DNA from: Agaricicola taiwanensis
GTDB lineage: Bacteria; Pseudomonadota; Alphaproteobacteria; Rhizobiales; Methylopilaceae
Length of the DNA: 64,000 nt
Assembly: GCF_014635245.1 (NCBI RefSeq)
Contig: NZ_BMCP01000005.1
Location: 1 to 64,000 of the forward strand
Direction of reading: 5' to 3'
The position numbers and the translations under genes were made by a program. Within the stretch, counting starts at the first letter, position 1. Every line of letters starts with the position of its first letter. The notes under the pieces are model-generated. The model had not been told where the DNA came from. It did not search any database and saw only the letters and a program-made list of their open reading frames with translations. This document shows positions 37,414 to 46,367 of the stretch, one piece after another.

Positions 37414-38127
37414 CTATCCCATTGCAGCGACGGGTTTTTCGCCCTGCCGATATTCCGCCCACGCCTGCCGCAGGATCTGGATCGAGGACGACAGGAAGAT
37501 GCCGGCCATCAGCGCGGCGACAGCCAGATCCGGCCAAGCGGTGGAAGTGCCCCAGACGCCCAAGGCTGCGGCCATCACCACCACATTGCCGATGGCGTCG
37601 TTGCGCGAGCAGAGCCACACCGAGCGCACATTGGCATCGCCGTCCTTGTAGGGCCGCAGCAGAAGCACCGAGCCGAGATTGGCGGCGAGCGCGAGAAAGC
37701 CGATCACGCCCATGACTTCCGCGCTCGGCAAGCCGAGCACGAGTGTCTGGTAGACGGTGGAGCCGAAGACCCAGAACGCCATGATGGACAGCGACAGGCC
37801 CTTGAACAGCGCGGCTGTCGCCCGCGTGCGAAGCGAGGCGCCAATGACGGCAAGGCTCAAGCCGTAGGTGATCGTATCCGCCAGGAAGTCCAGGGCATCG
37901 GCCTTTAGCGCCTGCGAGCCCGCCAGCTGGCCGGCTGCCATCTCGGTGAGGAACATGGCGCCGTTGATGCCGATGACGGTCCACAGGACGCGCTTGTAGC
38001 GCGGGTCCATGCCATCGAACGACGGAACGCCGCCCGAGCAGCAGGAGGTCTCGGTTTCTTTGTGGTGGTGGTGCTGCCCGGAACAGGAATGGGCATCGGA
38101 TTCATATTTGCAGCAGCCGTCAGCCAT
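37414..38127 (-). CDS. CDF-family cation efflux transporter
   Basis: The 237-residue protein has a cytoplasmic N-terminus rich in likely metal ligands (CCKYE, HSCSGQHHHHK, SCCSGG), then about six membrane segments. DALDFLADTITYG and SRNDAIGNVVVM hold the paired acidic/asparagine residues that form the CDF metal site in helices 2 and 5. There is no large C-terminal cytoplasmic domain. It probably exports zinc, cadmium or a similar ion in exchange for protons. ATG 38127 is the start that fits the MerR-type promoter just upstream; the longer frame would run through the regulator on the opposite strand. It is divergent from merR at 38191. Confidence 0.87.
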   Translation of the reverse strand: MADGCCKYESDAHSCSGQHHHHKETETSCCSGGVPSFDGMDPRYKRVLWTVIGINGAMFLTEMAAGQLAGSQALKADALDFLADTITYGLSLAVIGASLRTRATAALFKGLSLSIMAFWVFGSTVYQTLVLGLPSAEVMGVIGFLALAANLGSVLLLRPYKDGDANVRSVWLCSRNDAIGNVVVMAAALGVWGTSTAWPDLAVAALMAGIFLSSSIQILRQAWAEYRQGEKPVAAMG

Positions 38128-38149
38128 TGAAAAACTCCCTGATGACGGC

Positions 38150-38180
38150 AATGTAGTTTCTCTAGTCACTAGAGGTTCAA
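38150..38180 (-). promoter_or_regulatory. MerR-type promoter with 19-base spacer and dyad operator
   Basis: On the minus strand TTGAAC (38180-38175) and TACATT (38155-38150) are separated by 19 bases instead of 17, the hallmark of promoters that MerR proteins activate by DNA distortion. Between them CTCTAGT-C-ACTAGAG (38160-38174) is a perfect dyad with 7-base arms, close to known CadR/PbrR/ZntR sites. It directs transcription of the CDF gene 23 bases away and would let MerR control its own gene too. Confidence 0.85.
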
Positions 38181-38190
38181 GAGCCCCGCG

Positions 38191-38595
38191 ATGAATTTTT
38201 CGATCGGTGAACTCGCCCGGCGCACGGCGGTAAAAGTGCCGACCATCCGCTACTACGAGCAGATTGGCCTGCTCCCTGAGCCGCCGCGCACGGAGGGCCA
38301 GCAGCGACGCTATGGCCCTGACGCTGTGAAGCGGCTGGACTTTATCCGCCATGCCAGGACGCTCGGATTTGAGGTGGAGGACATCCGTGAGCTCCTGGCG
38401 CTCAGCGCCGAGCCCTCTCAGCCCTGCGCCGGTGCGGACGCCATCGCCACGCGGCATCTCGCCGCCGTGGAACAGCGTATCCGCCAGTTGAATGCCCTGC
38501 GCGGGGAACTGAGGAAAATGATCGACGCCTGCGACGGCCGCTGCGTGGCCGAATGCCAGGTGCTGGAGAGTCTGAGCGTGCCTGCCGGAGCGTGA
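38191..38595 (+). CDS. MerR-family metal-responsive regulator
   Basis: The 134-residue protein starts FSIGELARRTAVKVPTIRYYEQIGLLPEPPR, the MerR winged helix, continues with the dimer helix (HARTLGFEVEDIRELLAL) and ends in a cysteine-containing metal loop, CDGRCVAEC, plus an upstream SQPCAGAD. This layout matches CadR/PbrR/ZntR-like sensors of divalent soft metals. It is divergent from the CDF exporter, and the dyad promoter between them is typical. It should activate the exporter when zinc, cadmium or lead is in excess; which metal cannot be said. Confidence 0.92.
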   Translation: MNFSIGELARRTAVKVPTIRYYEQIGLLPEPPRTEGQQRRYGPDAVKRLDFIRHARTLGFEVEDIRELLALSAEPSQPCAGADAIATRHLAAVEQRIRQLNALRGELRKMIDACDGRCVAECQVLESLSVPAGA

Positions 38596-38600
38596 CCTCT

Positions 38601-38696
38601 CGTCATGCTCGCCCTTGTGGCGAGCATCCGCGAATTCCATTTCTGAGGCAGCCGCCGCTGAAGGCGGGGATGCTCGGCACAAGGCCTAGCATGACG
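38601..38696. repeat. Complete REP family A element (96 bases)
   Basis: Two 29-base inverted arms (38601-38629 and 38668-38696) start CGTCATGCTCGCCC and end CCTAGCATGACG; they differ at about three positions. A 38-base core with its own symmetry (GCAGCCGCCGCTG) lies between them. Partial copies lie at 75-91, 37311-37375 and 43778-43806. It sits between the convergent ends of merR and bolA and may also terminate transcription. Confidence 0.75.
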
Positions 38697-38713
38697 AATA
38701 TGGCCCCAGCGCC

Positions 38714-38974
38714 TCACTCCGCCTTCGTCTCGATGGCCAGCGCGTGCAAACCTGCGGCCAGTTCTCCCGCCAGCGCCTCGTTCACCATGCGGTGCGCGGC
38801 GAGGCGGCTCTTTTCGGCGAAGGCGGGAGAGGTGATCCTGACGCGGTAATGTGTCTCGCCCTCGGGCCGGGCGCCGGCATGGCCCTTGTGCAGATGGCTT
38901 TCGTCCACCACTTCAAGGTTTGTGGGCGACAGGGCGGTGCTCAGGGCGGCGGCAATACGTTCAGCGCGGGTCAT
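38714..38974 (-). CDS. bolA: BolA-family protein
   Basis: The 86-residue protein has the BolA fold signature: LSPTNLEVVDESHLHKGHAG with the conserved histidines, HYRVRITSPAFAEKSRLAAHRMVNEALA and a terminal LHALAIETKA. BolA proteins partner with monothiol glutaredoxins in iron-sulfur cluster trafficking and influence envelope and stress responses. It lies divergently to the J-domain gene 104 bases away, as in many Rhizobiales genomes. Confidence 0.93.
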   Translation of the reverse strand: MTRAERIAAALSTALSPTNLEVVDESHLHKGHAGARPEGETHYRVRITSPAFAEKSRLAAHRMVNEALAGELAAGLHALAIETKAE

Positions 38975-39077
38975 CAGGCGCTCCCAAATCAGGCGGACAG
39001 GATAGCGATCGCGTCGGAAGAAAAATGGCGTCTGTCAAGTTCTTGTTCGCTTCACCAATGCCCCCCATAATTGCGAC

Positions 39078-39746
39078 ATGACGCAGAAATCCTCTTGGTT
39101 CGACAAGATCAGCGCGGCTTCCGCGAAAGCCAGCGCGGCCTCCGCCAAAGCCAGTGCCGCTTCCGCGATGAAGGAGGCGACACGCGGCTGTCAGCATCCG
39201 GGCTGCAAGGAGCCGGCGGAGCATCGCGCGCCCCAGGGCCGCGACCGCGAGGGCCAGTATTTCTGGTTCTGCCTCGACCATGTGCGCGAATACAACAAGA
39301 CCTACAACTACTTCTCCGGCATGACCGATGCCGCCGTGGCCGCCTACCAGAAGGAATCCATCATCGGCCACCGGCCGACCTGGACCATGGGTCACAACGG
39401 CGCGAAGGCGAAGGATCCCGATGCGCGGCCGCGTGCGCGCAGTTCCGAACATTGGGACATCAAGGACCCCTTCAATCTCTTCGCCCAGCAGCGGCAGGCG
39501 GCGCCTGAGCCGGCACGCCGGCCGGTCAAGAACGCCGAGCGCAAGGCGCTGGAGGTGATGAACCTCGACGACCAGGCCAGCGCGGAAACCATCAAGGCGC
39601 GCTACAAGGAGCTGGTGAAACGGCTGCACCCCGACGCCAATGGCGGCGACAGAGGGTCGGAGGATAAATTGCGCGCCGTGATCCAAGCCTATAATTATCT
39701 CAAGAAATCGGGCCTGGCCGAGCCGAAAGGCGCACCGGCGGCCTGA
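39078..39746 (+). CDS. J-domain protein (DnaJ-like) with C-terminal J domain
   Basis: The 222-residue protein begins with a low-complexity stretch of repeated SAKASAA units (about 11-32), then a small region with CQHPGCKEPAEHRAP and FCLDHVREYNKTYNYF that may bind a metal. The J domain is at the C-terminus (about 160-217): ALEVMNLDDQASAETIKARYKELVKRLHPDANGGD with the HPD tripeptide, and AYNYLKKS at the end. It should stimulate an Hsp70 ATPase. The position before cobS is a conserved arrangement in this bacterial group. Confidence 0.92.
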   Translation: MTQKSSWFDKISAASAKASAASAKASAASAMKEATRGCQHPGCKEPAEHRAPQGRDREGQYFWFCLDHVREYNKTYNYFSGMTDAAVAAYQKESIIGHRPTWTMGHNGAKAKDPDARPRARSSEHWDIKDPFNLFAQQRQAAPEPARRPVKNAERKALEVMNLDDQASAETIKARYKELVKRLHPDANGGDRGSEDKLRAVIQAYNYLKKSGLAEPKGAPAA

Positions 39747-39864
39747 GCATCATCCCACGGGACAGTCCCCACGAGACGATGCGGCAAACGGGCATCTCGC
39801 CTGAGATGCGCAAACAGTAGACTTTGCGGGTGTTTTTGTTCATTCCAGGAACGAAACCGCTCGA

Positions 39865-39885
39865 AAGCACCTTCCCCAGGTGCTT
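39865..39885 (+). other. Leader hairpin before cobS
   Basis: AAGCACCT (39865-39872) pairs perfectly with AGGTGCTT (39878-39885) around TCCCC. The hairpin ends 5 bases before the CAGGAGG ribosome site of cobS. It is too small for a cobalamin riboswitch, and no such conserved element was seen in the 154-base gap, but it could tune translation initiation. Confidence 0.4.
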
Positions 39886-39900
39886 GTTCCAGGAGGCTTT

Positions 39901-40884
39901 ATGACGCCCACCATCGAGACCGCCGGCCTGCCGGACATGAAGGTGTCTGTCCGTCAGGTGTTCGGCATCGACAGCGATTTCGAGGTGCCCGCCTATTCCA
40001 CGGCCGATCCGCATGTGCCGGACCTTGATCCGGACTATCTGTTCGACCACGACACCACGCTCGCCATCCTCGCCGGTTTCGCGCACAACCGCCGCGTCAT
40101 GGTTTCCGGCTACCACGGCACGGGCAAGTCCACTCACATCGAGCAGGTGGCAGCGCGGCTCAACTGGCCCTGCGTGCGCATCAATCTCGACAGCCACGTC
40201 AGCCGCATCGACCTCATCGGCAAGGACGCCATCGTGCTGCGCGAGGGCGCGCAGGTGACGGAATTCCGCGACGGCATGCTGCCCTGGGCCTTGCAGAACA
40301 ATATCGCCCTTGTGTTCGATGAATATGACGCCGGGCGCCCGGACGTGATGTTCGTGATCCAGCGCGTGCTGGAGGTCTCCGGCCGCCTCACGCTGCTCGA
40401 CCAGAGCCGCGTCATCCGCCCCCATCCCGCCTTCCGCCTTTTCGCCACCGCCAACACGGTCGGCCTCGGCGACACCTCGGGCCTCTATCACGGCACCCAG
40501 CAGATCAATCAGGGCCAGATGGACCGCTGGTCCATCGTCACCACGCTGAACTATCTGCCGCACGACAAGGAAGTGGACATTGTCGCCGCCAAGGCGCCGC
40601 ATTACCGCGACGCGGAGGGCCGCGACACGGTGGCCCGCATGGTGCGGCTGGCGGAGTTGACCCGCAACGCCTTCATCAACGGTGATCTCTCGACGGTGAT
40701 GAGCCCGCGTACGGTCATCACCTGGGCGGAGAACGCCGAGATCTTCGGCGATGTGGGCTTCGCCTTTCGCGTCACCTTCCTGAACAAATGCGACGAGCTG
40801 GAGCGCGCCCTGGTGGCCGAGTTCTACCAGCGCTGCTTCGGTGCCGAGCTGCCGGAATCGGCGGTCAATGTCGCATTGAGCTGA
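39901..40884 (+). CDS. cobS: Cobaltochelatase subunit CobS
   Basis: The 327-residue AAA+ protein has Walker [10 protein letters not shown] at 70-78 and a Walker B-like [10 protein letters not shown], and is very close to known CobS ([17 protein letters not shown]). With CobT and CobN it inserts cobalt into hydrogenobyrinic acid a,c-diamide in aerobic cobalamin biosynthesis. ATG 39901 follows AGGAGG directly; the frame upstream lacks similarity. cobT begins five bases after the stop. The name CobS is also used for an unrelated enteric enzyme; the chelatase is meant here. Confidence 0.96.
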   Translation: MTPTIETAGLPDMKVSVRQVFGIDSDFEVPAYSTADPHVPDLDPDYLFDHDTTLAILAGFAHNRRVMVSGYHGTGKSTHIEQVAARLNWPCVRINLDSHVSRIDLIGKDAIVLREGAQVTEFRDGMLPWALQNNIALVFDEYDAGRPDVMFVIQRVLEVSGRLTLLDQSRVIRPHPAFRLFATANTVGLGDTSGLYHGTQQINQGQMDRWSIVTTLNYLPHDKEVDIVAAKAPHYRDAEGRDTVARMVRLAELTRNAFINGDLSTVMSPRTVITWAENAEIFGDVGFAFRVTFLNKCDELERALVAEFYQRCFGAELPESAVNVALS

Positions 40885-40888
40885 TGTG

Positions 40889-42778
40889 ATGGCGGCGGAG
40901 CGCGGCTCGAACCTGAAGCCCGGCGCGGCGCGGGAAGCGCCGACCGAGCCGTTCAAGCGGGCGCTGACCGGCGTCGTGCGCGCGGTCACCGCCAATGCGG
41001 AGGTGGAGGTGACCTTCGCCTCCGATCGTCCCGCCGTCGGCGCCGGCCGCATGCGCCTGCCCGAACCGCCGCGCAAGATGACGGCGCGGGATGCGGCCAT
41101 CGTGCGCGGCCACGCGGACAGCATGTCATTGCGCATGGCCTGCCACAGCCCCTCGGTTCACAGCCGTATGAAGCCGGAGGGCCCGGCCGCCCGCGCCGCC
41201 TTCGAGGCGGTGGAGCAGGCGCGGGTGGAGGCCATCGGCTGCCGCCGCATGTCGGGCGTTGCCTCCAACATCGCCGCCATGCTTGATGACAAGTACCACC
41301 GGGCCAATTTCGCCGAGATCACCGAGCGCAGCGAGGCGCCGCTTGACGAAGCGCTCGGCCTGATGGTGCGCGAGCGCCTGACCGGCCTCAAGCCGCCCGC
41401 CGATGCGCAGAAGCTGGTGGACCTCTGGCGCCCCTGGATCGAGGAGCGCGCCGGTCCTGACCTCGACCGGCTGGACGATCTTATCGAAAACCAGAGCGCC
41501 TATGGCCGCGCAGTGCGCGAGCTGCTGACGGCGCTCGACATGGGCGGCGAGCTCGGCGGCGAGAGCGAGGAAGGCGACGACGAGGGCGAGGAAAGCCAGG
41601 AGGACAACGCCGAAAGCGGCGAGGGTGACCAGCAGAACCCATCAGAGGCCAGTGCCGAGGAGGCGGAGGCCGCCGAGGCCGAATCGGCGCCACATGACCC
41701 GCGCGAAGGCGAGATGGAAGCGGTCGAGGCTCCCTCCGCCGAAGGAGACGACGAGGGCGAGGACGGCGAGGGCGAGGAAAGCCCCGAACCCATGCGTCCG
41801 GGGCCGCGCCGTGGTCCCGAACCGATCTTCGTTGACTACAAGGCCTTCGTGACGCGCTTCGACGAGACCATCCGCGCCGAGGATCTGTGCGATCCTGAGG
41901 AACTGGCGCGGCTGCGCGGCTATCTGGACAAGCAGCTCACCAACCTGCAGGGCGCGGTCGGCCGCCTCGCCAACCGGCTGCAGCGCCGCCTGCAGGCGCA
42001 GCAGAACCGGGGCTGGGAGTTCGACCTGGAGGAGGGGCAGCTTGATCCCTCGCGGCTGTCGCGCGTGGTGACCGATCCTCTCTCCGCGCTCTCCTTCATG
42101 CGCGAGCGCGACACCGATTTCCGCGACACGGTGGTGACGCTCATCATCGACAATTCCGGCTCCATGCGTGGCCGGCCCATCACGGTGGCCGCGACCTGCG
42201 CCGACATCCTGGCGCGCACGCTGGAGCGCTGCGGCGTCAAGGTGGAGATCCTGGGCTTCACCACCCGCGCCTGGAAGGGCGGCCAGTCGCGCGAGGCCTG
42301 GCTGCAGGCGGGCAAGCCCGCGTCCCCCGGCCGCCTCAATGACCTCAGGCACATCATCTACAAGGCCGCCGACGCACCCTGGCGGCGCGCGCGCAAGAAC
42401 CTCGGCCTGATGATGCGCGAGGGGCTCCTCAAGGAGAACATCGACGGCGAGGCGCTGAACTGGGCGCACCAGCGCCTGCTGGGACGGCCGGAGAACCGGC
42501 GCATCCTGATGATGATCTCCGATGGCGCGCCGGTGGATGATTCCACCCTGTCGGTCAACGCCGGCAACTATCTGGAGCGGCACCTGAGGGCCGTGATCGA
42601 GGAGATCGAGACCCGCTCGCCGGTGGAGCTCATCGCCATCGGCATCGGCCATGACGTCACACGCTACTATCGCCGCGCCGTCACCATCGTGGATGCCGAG
42701 GAACTGGCCGGCGCCATGACCGACAAACTGGCCGAACTGTTCGACGAAGACACCGCAACGGGACGCGTCCGCCACTGA
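40889..42778 (+). CDS. cobT: Cobaltochelatase subunit CobT
   Basis: The 629-residue protein has the CobT layout: a helical N-terminal domain, a long glutamate-rich low-complexity region (about 215-300) and a C-terminal von Willebrand A domain with MIDAS motif D421-N-S-G-S ([13 protein letters not shown]). The MoxR-like CobS and vWA CobT form the motor of the cobalt chelatase. Start is ATG 40889, with GTG 40886 possible. The stop overlaps the next ATG (TGATG). CobN is not in the window. Confidence 0.95.
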   Translation: MAAERGSNLKPGAAREAPTEPFKRALTGVVRAVTANAEVEVTFASDRPAVGAGRMRLPEPPRKMTARDAAIVRGHADSMSLRMACHSPSVHSRMKPEGPAARAAFEAVEQARVEAIGCRRMSGVASNIAAMLDDKYHRANFAEITERSEAPLDEALGLMVRERLTGLKPPADAQKLVDLWRPWIEERAGPDLDRLDDLIENQSAYGRAVRELLTALDMGGELGGESEEGDDEGEESQEDNAESGEGDQQNPSEASAEEAEAAEAESAPHDPREGEMEAVEAPSAEGDDEGEDGEGEESPEPMRPGPRRGPEPIFVDYKAFVTRFDETIRAEDLCDPEELARLRGYLDKQLTNLQGAVGRLANRLQRRLQAQQNRGWEFDLEEGQLDPSRLSRVVTDPLSALSFMRERDTDFRDTVVTLIIDNSGSMRGRPITVAATCADILARTLERCGVKVEILGFTTRAWKGGQSREAWLQAGKPASPGRLNDLRHIIYKAADAPWRRARKNLGLMMREGLLKENIDGEALNWAHQRLLGRPENRRILMMISDGAPVDDSTLSVNAGNYLERHLRAVIEEIETRSPVELIAIGIGHDVTRYYRRAVTIVDAEELAGAMTDKLAELFDEDTATGRVRH

Positions 42779-43758
42779 TGCTGCGCCTTTTCGCTCTCGT
42801 TGCCGCGGCCTTCGCCATGCCTGCGAGTGCGCTGGCGCATGACATCGAGGTCACGGCCTATCCCATCACGGTCTTTTCGCGTAGCGAGCCCTCGCGGGTG
42901 GATTTCGGCAAGCTCACCTTCCGCAGTGGGGTGCAGCTCACCAGCAAGGATCCTGACTTCGGCGGCTTTTCCGGCCTGCGTCTCTCCGCCGACGGGCGGC
43001 GCCTCACCGCCATCTCGGACCGCGGCCGGTGGCTCACCGCCGATGTGGACTATGAGGCGGGCAGGCTGAAGGGCCTGTCGGGCGCCGACCTTCGCGCCTT
43101 TCCCGGCCCGGGCAGGAACCGGGAACTGCCCATCATGCGCGACCGCGACGCGGAGGGGCTGGAGATCAACTTCAATCACGCCTGGGTGTCGCTGGAGCGC
43201 CGCCACCGGGTGCTGCGCTTCGACCTCGATCGTGAAGGCCGCCCGGTGCAGGCCGTCACCGTCGCGACTCCGAAGGAGATCAAGAAGCTGAAGGGCAACG
43301 CGGGGCTTGAAGCCATCGCGCGGCTGCCGGCGACCCATCCCTTTCCCGGCGCGCTCCTCACCATCGCGGAGGAGGGCTTCGACGATGAGGGCGATCACCC
43401 TGCCTGGATCCTGGGCGCGGGGCGGGCGCAGGAGCTGAGCCTTGCCCATCGCGACGGCTATGCCGTCACCGACCTTGCCATGCTGCCTAATGGCGACGGG
43501 CTGGTGCTGGAGCGCCGCTACCGGCCACCGCTGAACCTCTCCATGCGCCTGCGCCGCATCCCCGGCGAGACCATCATGCCGGGCGCGCGGCTCGACGGCG
43601 AGGTACTGATGGAGGCCTCGCTGTCGCAGGAGATCGACAATATGGAAGGCGTGTCGGTGCATCAGGAAGCCGGCGAAACGGTCATCTCCATCATCTCCGA
43701 CGATAATCTCTCGGTGTTCCAGAAGACGGTGCTGCTGCAGTTCACGCTGAAGGAGTGA
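42778..43758 (+). CDS. Exported phytase-like esterase domain protein
   Basis: The 326-residue protein has a signal peptide ([20 protein letters not shown], cleavage before HD) and matches the esterase-like activity of phytase family (PF13449), a beta-propeller-like fold: FGGFSGLRLSADGRRLTAISDRGRW near 61-85 and RDADAEGLEINF-like RDRDAEGLEI near 121. Its ATG overlaps the cobT stop, so it is cotranscribed; this adjacency is common in Rhizobiales, though a role in cobalamin synthesis is not known. It is probably periplasmic. Confidence 0.85.
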   Translation: MLRLFALVAAAFAMPASALAHDIEVTAYPITVFSRSEPSRVDFGKLTFRSGVQLTSKDPDFGGFSGLRLSADGRRLTAISDRGRWLTADVDYEAGRLKGLSGADLRAFPGPGRNRELPIMRDRDAEGLEINFNHAWVSLERRHRVLRFDLDREGRPVQAVTVATPKEIKKLKGNAGLEAIARLPATHPFPGALLTIAEEGFDDEGDHPAWILGAGRAQELSLAHRDGYAVTDLAMLPNGDGLVLERRYRPPLNLSMRLRRIPGETIMPGARLDGEVLMEASLSQEIDNMEGVSVHQEAGETVISIISDDNLSVFQKTVLLQFTLKE

Positions 43759-43777
43759 GGGCAGGCGGCAGGCCAAC

Positions 43778-43806
43778 CGTCATGCTCGCCCCGAGGGCGA
43801 GCTGAC
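43778..43806. repeat. Short REP family A hairpin after cobT operon
   Basis: CGTCATGCTCGCCC and GGGCGAGCTGACG fold into a nearly perfect hairpin. The left side matches the left arm of the 38601-38696 element. Its location 20 bases after the operon stop suggests that it also acts as a transcription end or mRNA-protecting hairpin. Confidence 0.55.
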
Positions 43807-43824
43807 GCGGGGCAGCGGGCGCGG

Positions 43825-43866
43825 CTTATCCTTCGAGACGGCCCTGCGGGCCTCCTCAGGATGAGG
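43825..43866. repeat. REP family B palindrome
   Basis: CTTATCCTTCGAGACGGCCC folds onto GGGCCTCCTCAGGATGAGG to give an imperfect hairpin. The same motif recurs at 44551, 44639, 50797, 50880 and 51261. This copy is followed 45 bases later by an inverted partner at 43911-43951. Confidence 0.8.
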
Positions 43867-43910
43867 GCTGTGGTTTGGCATTGCCTTTGAGGGAGTATCA
43901 CACCCACCGC

Positions 43911-43951
43911 CCTCATGCTGAGGGATCGCGGAGCGATCGTCTCGAAGCATG
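43911..43951. repeat. REP family B palindrome, inverted partner
   Basis: CCTCATGCTGAGGGATCGCG pairs with the following GCGATCGTCTCGAAGCATG. It is the opposite orientation to the copy at 43825 and carries the GCTGAGG/AAGCAT variant also seen at 50880. The two form one inverted pair in the 276-base gap, with no gene between them. Confidence 0.8.
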
Positions 43952-44034
43952 CAGCCAAGACCAGTGACCCAGCGGCCTGCTATCTTCGAGACTTCGCCTT
44001 TAGGATCGGAGTGCTGATGCCTCTAGAGATGGCC

Positions 44035-44526
44035 TCACAGCCCGCGCATCATCAGCCGGGCCGCATCCTCGTAGCTCCTCAGCTTCTCCTCCAGTTCCGG
44101 AGCGTCCACCACGGCGAAGCCATGCCTGACCCAGAAGGGGATCGAGCCGTTGACGGCGACGAGGCTCATGCTGGCCAGACCTTCCCGCCGGGCATGGTCG
44201 ATCATCCGCTCGACGATCCGCGATGCCGCCCCGCTGCCGCGCGCGGCGGGCAGGAGCGCGATGTCGTGGAGGTAATAGGTGTCGGCATCCTCAGGGATCG
44301 CGCCGAGCAGCGAGTTCAGCGGCGGCAGCGAGCGGAAGCGCCAAGGATGCGACAGGAGGTAGCCGGCGGGGCAGCCCTCCATCTCCAGGAGCCAGGTGCC
44401 GGCAGGATGAAGCCGCTGACGCTCGGCGAAGACGGCGGCATCCTCGGGGAAATCGGGGTGCACCTCGGCCGCCATGGCCTCCACGGCGGGCAGGTCAGGG
44501 GGCGTCAGGGGGCGCCAGGTGGTCAT
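44035..44526 (-). CDS. GNAT-family N-acetyltransferase
   Basis: The 163-residue protein begins MTTWRPLTPPDLPAVEAMAA and has the acetyl-CoA loop LHDIALLPAARGSGAASRIVE near 92-112, then SLVAVNGSIPFWVRHGFAVV, the standard GNAT core. The substrate (amine, antibiotic or protein N-terminus) is unknown. The ATG at 44526 gives the normal length; the longer frame would run into REP sequence. It stands alone between two REP clusters. Confidence 0.88.
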   Translation of the reverse strand: MTTWRPLTPPDLPAVEAMAAEVHPDFPEDAAVFAERQRLHPAGTWLLEMEGCPAGYLLSHPWRFRSLPPLNSLLGAIPEDADTYYLHDIALLPAARGSGAASRIVERMIDHARREGLASMSLVAVNGSIPFWVRHGFAVVDAPELEEKLRSYEDAARLMMRGL

Positions 44527-44550
44527 GGGCGAAGCCCGGAGTGGGTGCGG

Positions 44551-44595
44551 CTTATCCTTCGAGACGCCCTCTGGCGAGGGCTCCTCAGGATGAGG
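44551..44595. repeat. REP family B palindrome
   Basis: CTTATCCTTCGAGACGCCCT pairs with AGGGCTCCTCAGGATGAGG, with a CTGGCG loop. It lies 24 bases before the start codon of the acetyltransferase (on the other strand) and faces the copy at 44639. Confidence 0.8.
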
Positions 44596-44638
44596 ACCGT
44601 GGGTGTGGCTCCTCCTCGGAGTGAGCAGCACATAACGA

Positions 44639-44680
44639 CCTCATCCTGAGGAGGCCCTTTGGGCCGTCTCGAAGGATAAG
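44639..44680. repeat. REP family B palindrome, inverted partner
   Basis: CCTCATCCTGAGGAGGCCCT followed by GGGCCGTCTCGAAGGATAAG is the reverse complement orientation of the copy at 44551, 43 bases away. The pair is similar to the pairs at 43825/43911 and 50797/50880, so the mobile unit is probably the inverted pair. Confidence 0.8.
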
Positions 44681-44776
44681 CCGCACACTCCTCCCGGTAG
44701 ACCATTCCTGCCTCCTGCTCACCGATCTTCCCCGCAACCCTTGAACAAACCCGCCGCTGGGATCAAGCTTCCGCGC

Positions 44777-45466
44777 ATGATCCGCATGGCCCTGTGCCTC
44801 ATCCTCCTTGCCACATCCGCCCTCGCCAATCCCTGCCCGCCGCCGGAGGGGCCCGAGCATCGCATCCTTCGTGTCGATCCCGACGGCACTCTTGTCCTTG
44901 ACGATCGCCGCGAGATCCTGATCGCCGGTGTGGCGCAGAATTCCCGGCATTCCAGCATGGCTGACGAGGTGAGGGGACTGACGGAGGGGCGGACGATCCG
45001 CCTCGCGCCGTCAGGCATGAGGCCGGACCGCTGGGGCCGTTCCATCCTCCACGTCTGGCAGGGCGAGACGCTTCTCGCCGAACGGCTCATCCGCAGCGGA
45101 GCGGCCCTGCGCGCGCCGGGTTTTGGCGATGAAGCCTGTGCCCGTCATCTGGAGGCCCTGGAGCCCGCGCCCTGGCCCAAGCTCACCCGCGCCGATCTCG
45201 CGAGCGAAAATCTTGGTTCGGTTCTGCGCGTGGAAGGAAAGGTCATGGAGGCCCGCGCCTCCGGCAGCCGGGTTTATCTCAAGCTCGACGTATCCGGCGC
45301 CGGTCGCCTCACGGCAAGCCTGCGCGATGAAGACTATAAAGCGCTGAGCGGCGGCGCCGAGATCACAGGGCGGGTGATGCGCCTGCGCGGCAATCTGGAA
45401 TGGTGGAGCGAGCCGGTGGTGGTGGTCGCTGCGGCTTTGGATGCGGCCTTAGGTGAAGGCCCCTGA
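44777..45466 (+). CDS. Exported protein with degenerate thermonuclease (SNase-like) domain
   Basis: The 229-residue protein has a signal peptide (MIRMALCLILLATSALA-NP). Residues 28-130 align in outline with staphylococcal-nuclease-like domains: HRILRVDPDGTLVLDDRREILIAGV, then DRWGRSILHVWQGETLLAERLIRSGAA. The usual LxGIDxPE catalytic segment is IAGVAQNSR, so key acidic residues are missing and nuclease activity is doubtful. A C-terminal OB-like strand set (GSVLRVEGKVMEARASGSRV) follows. It may bind a ligand in the periplasm. Confidence 0.72.
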   Translation: MIRMALCLILLATSALANPCPPPEGPEHRILRVDPDGTLVLDDRREILIAGVAQNSRHSSMADEVRGLTEGRTIRLAPSGMRPDRWGRSILHVWQGETLLAERLIRSGAALRAPGFGDEACARHLEALEPAPWPKLTRADLASENLGSVLRVEGKVMEARASGSRVYLKLDVSGAGRLTASLRDEDYKALSGGAEITGRVMRLRGNLEWWSEPVVVVAAALDAALGEGP

Positions 45467-45471
45467 GGCGG

Positions 45472-46263
45472 TCAGCTCTTCGCGGGCGCTTGTTGGGCCG
45501 TGATGACGTGGGTTTCGCCATCGATCGTCACGTTGATGGCATAGCTCTTCGCGCCGCCACCATCAACTTCCAGCGGCGGCTCGAAATGAAGCTGGCCTCC
45601 GTACCATTCGCCGGGCAGGAGCGTATGATCCTTAATTACGCCTTCCTCCAGCGCCGCCAGATTCTGTCGCCCGGTTTCCATGGTGTCGCTGATCATGGCG
45701 TTGTTCTGAGCCTGGGCGTTGGCCATGGCCGCGGATGCGAGTGCCGGATTATACGTCGTTGCGCTGACATAACCTGTGGAGTGGTAGGTGCCGCGAGGTG
45801 TGTAGGTCGTGGCGTGCACGGTGCCGTAGGAGCGCTGATAGCCAGCCTGCGAGGCCGAATAGGCATTGGCGGCCGCGCCGAGCCCCGTGAAGATCGCCGC
45901 CGCGATCTGCCGGTTCTTTTCCTCACGAACCAGATTTTCGTAAGTGACGACCCTTAGGCCGCGCTTCGGCTTGCCGTCTTCCAGCTGCACCACAGAGACC
46001 TGATCGACACGGAAGTCGATCGGCTTCTTGCTGAGGTTGTTGATGCCCAGCACGTAGACCGGTCGCTGCCCCGCATTGATGCCGCGTGAGGAGGGGCTGA
46101 CCATCACCATGGATTTTCCTTGGGCCGAGACAAGCGCCTGCTTGCCATCGCGGGTCAGGGCCTGCTGCTTCGGACCTGCCTGGAATGATACGGTTTCCGT
46201 TGTGACGCAGGCCCCTGCGAGCAGGCTGAATGCCAGCGCGACCACTGCTTTAACTGATGTCAT
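45472..46263 (-). CDS. Predicted lipoprotein of unknown function
   Basis: The 263-residue protein has a lipoprotein signal with lipobox LAGAC (Cys19). The body contains VYVLGINNLSKKPIDF, a glycine/alanine/tyrosine-rich central stretch (about 110-185; SYGTVHATTYTPRGTYHST) and a terminal LLPGEWYGGQLHFEPPL, which resembles envelope lipoproteins that respond to surface stress. I do not recognise a named family. Its stop lies 5 bases from the stop of the convergent thermonuclease-like gene. Confidence 0.8.
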   Translation of the reverse strand: MTSVKAVVALAFSLLAGACVTTETVSFQAGPKQQALTRDGKQALVSAQGKSMVMVSPSSRGINAGQRPVYVLGINNLSKKPIDFRVDQVSVVQLEDGKPKRGLRVVTYENLVREEKNRQIAAAIFTGLGAAANAYSASQAGYQRSYGTVHATTYTPRGTYHSTGYVSATTYNPALASAAMANAQAQNNAMISDTMETGRQNLAALEEGVIKDHTLLPGEWYGGQLHFEPPLEVDGGGAKSYAINVTIDGETHVITAQQAPAKS

Positions 46264-46367
46264 GAGAGTCTTTCCCTGCCCGTGGAGAATGTGGCAGGAA
46301 TGTGTCCACCCTGCAAGCAGATGGTTCTATTTGTTCCCGTGTCTCGCTCGGAAGACCGCGCCTGCCG

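Noticed and set aside
39747..39900. Possible cobalamin riboswitch before cobS
   Set aside because: The gap is short and lacks the conserved B12-box elements; only a small hairpin is seen.
43778..44680. CRISPR-like array from repeated palindromes
   Set aside because: The repeats are few, irregularly spaced and interrupted by a gene; they are REP elements.
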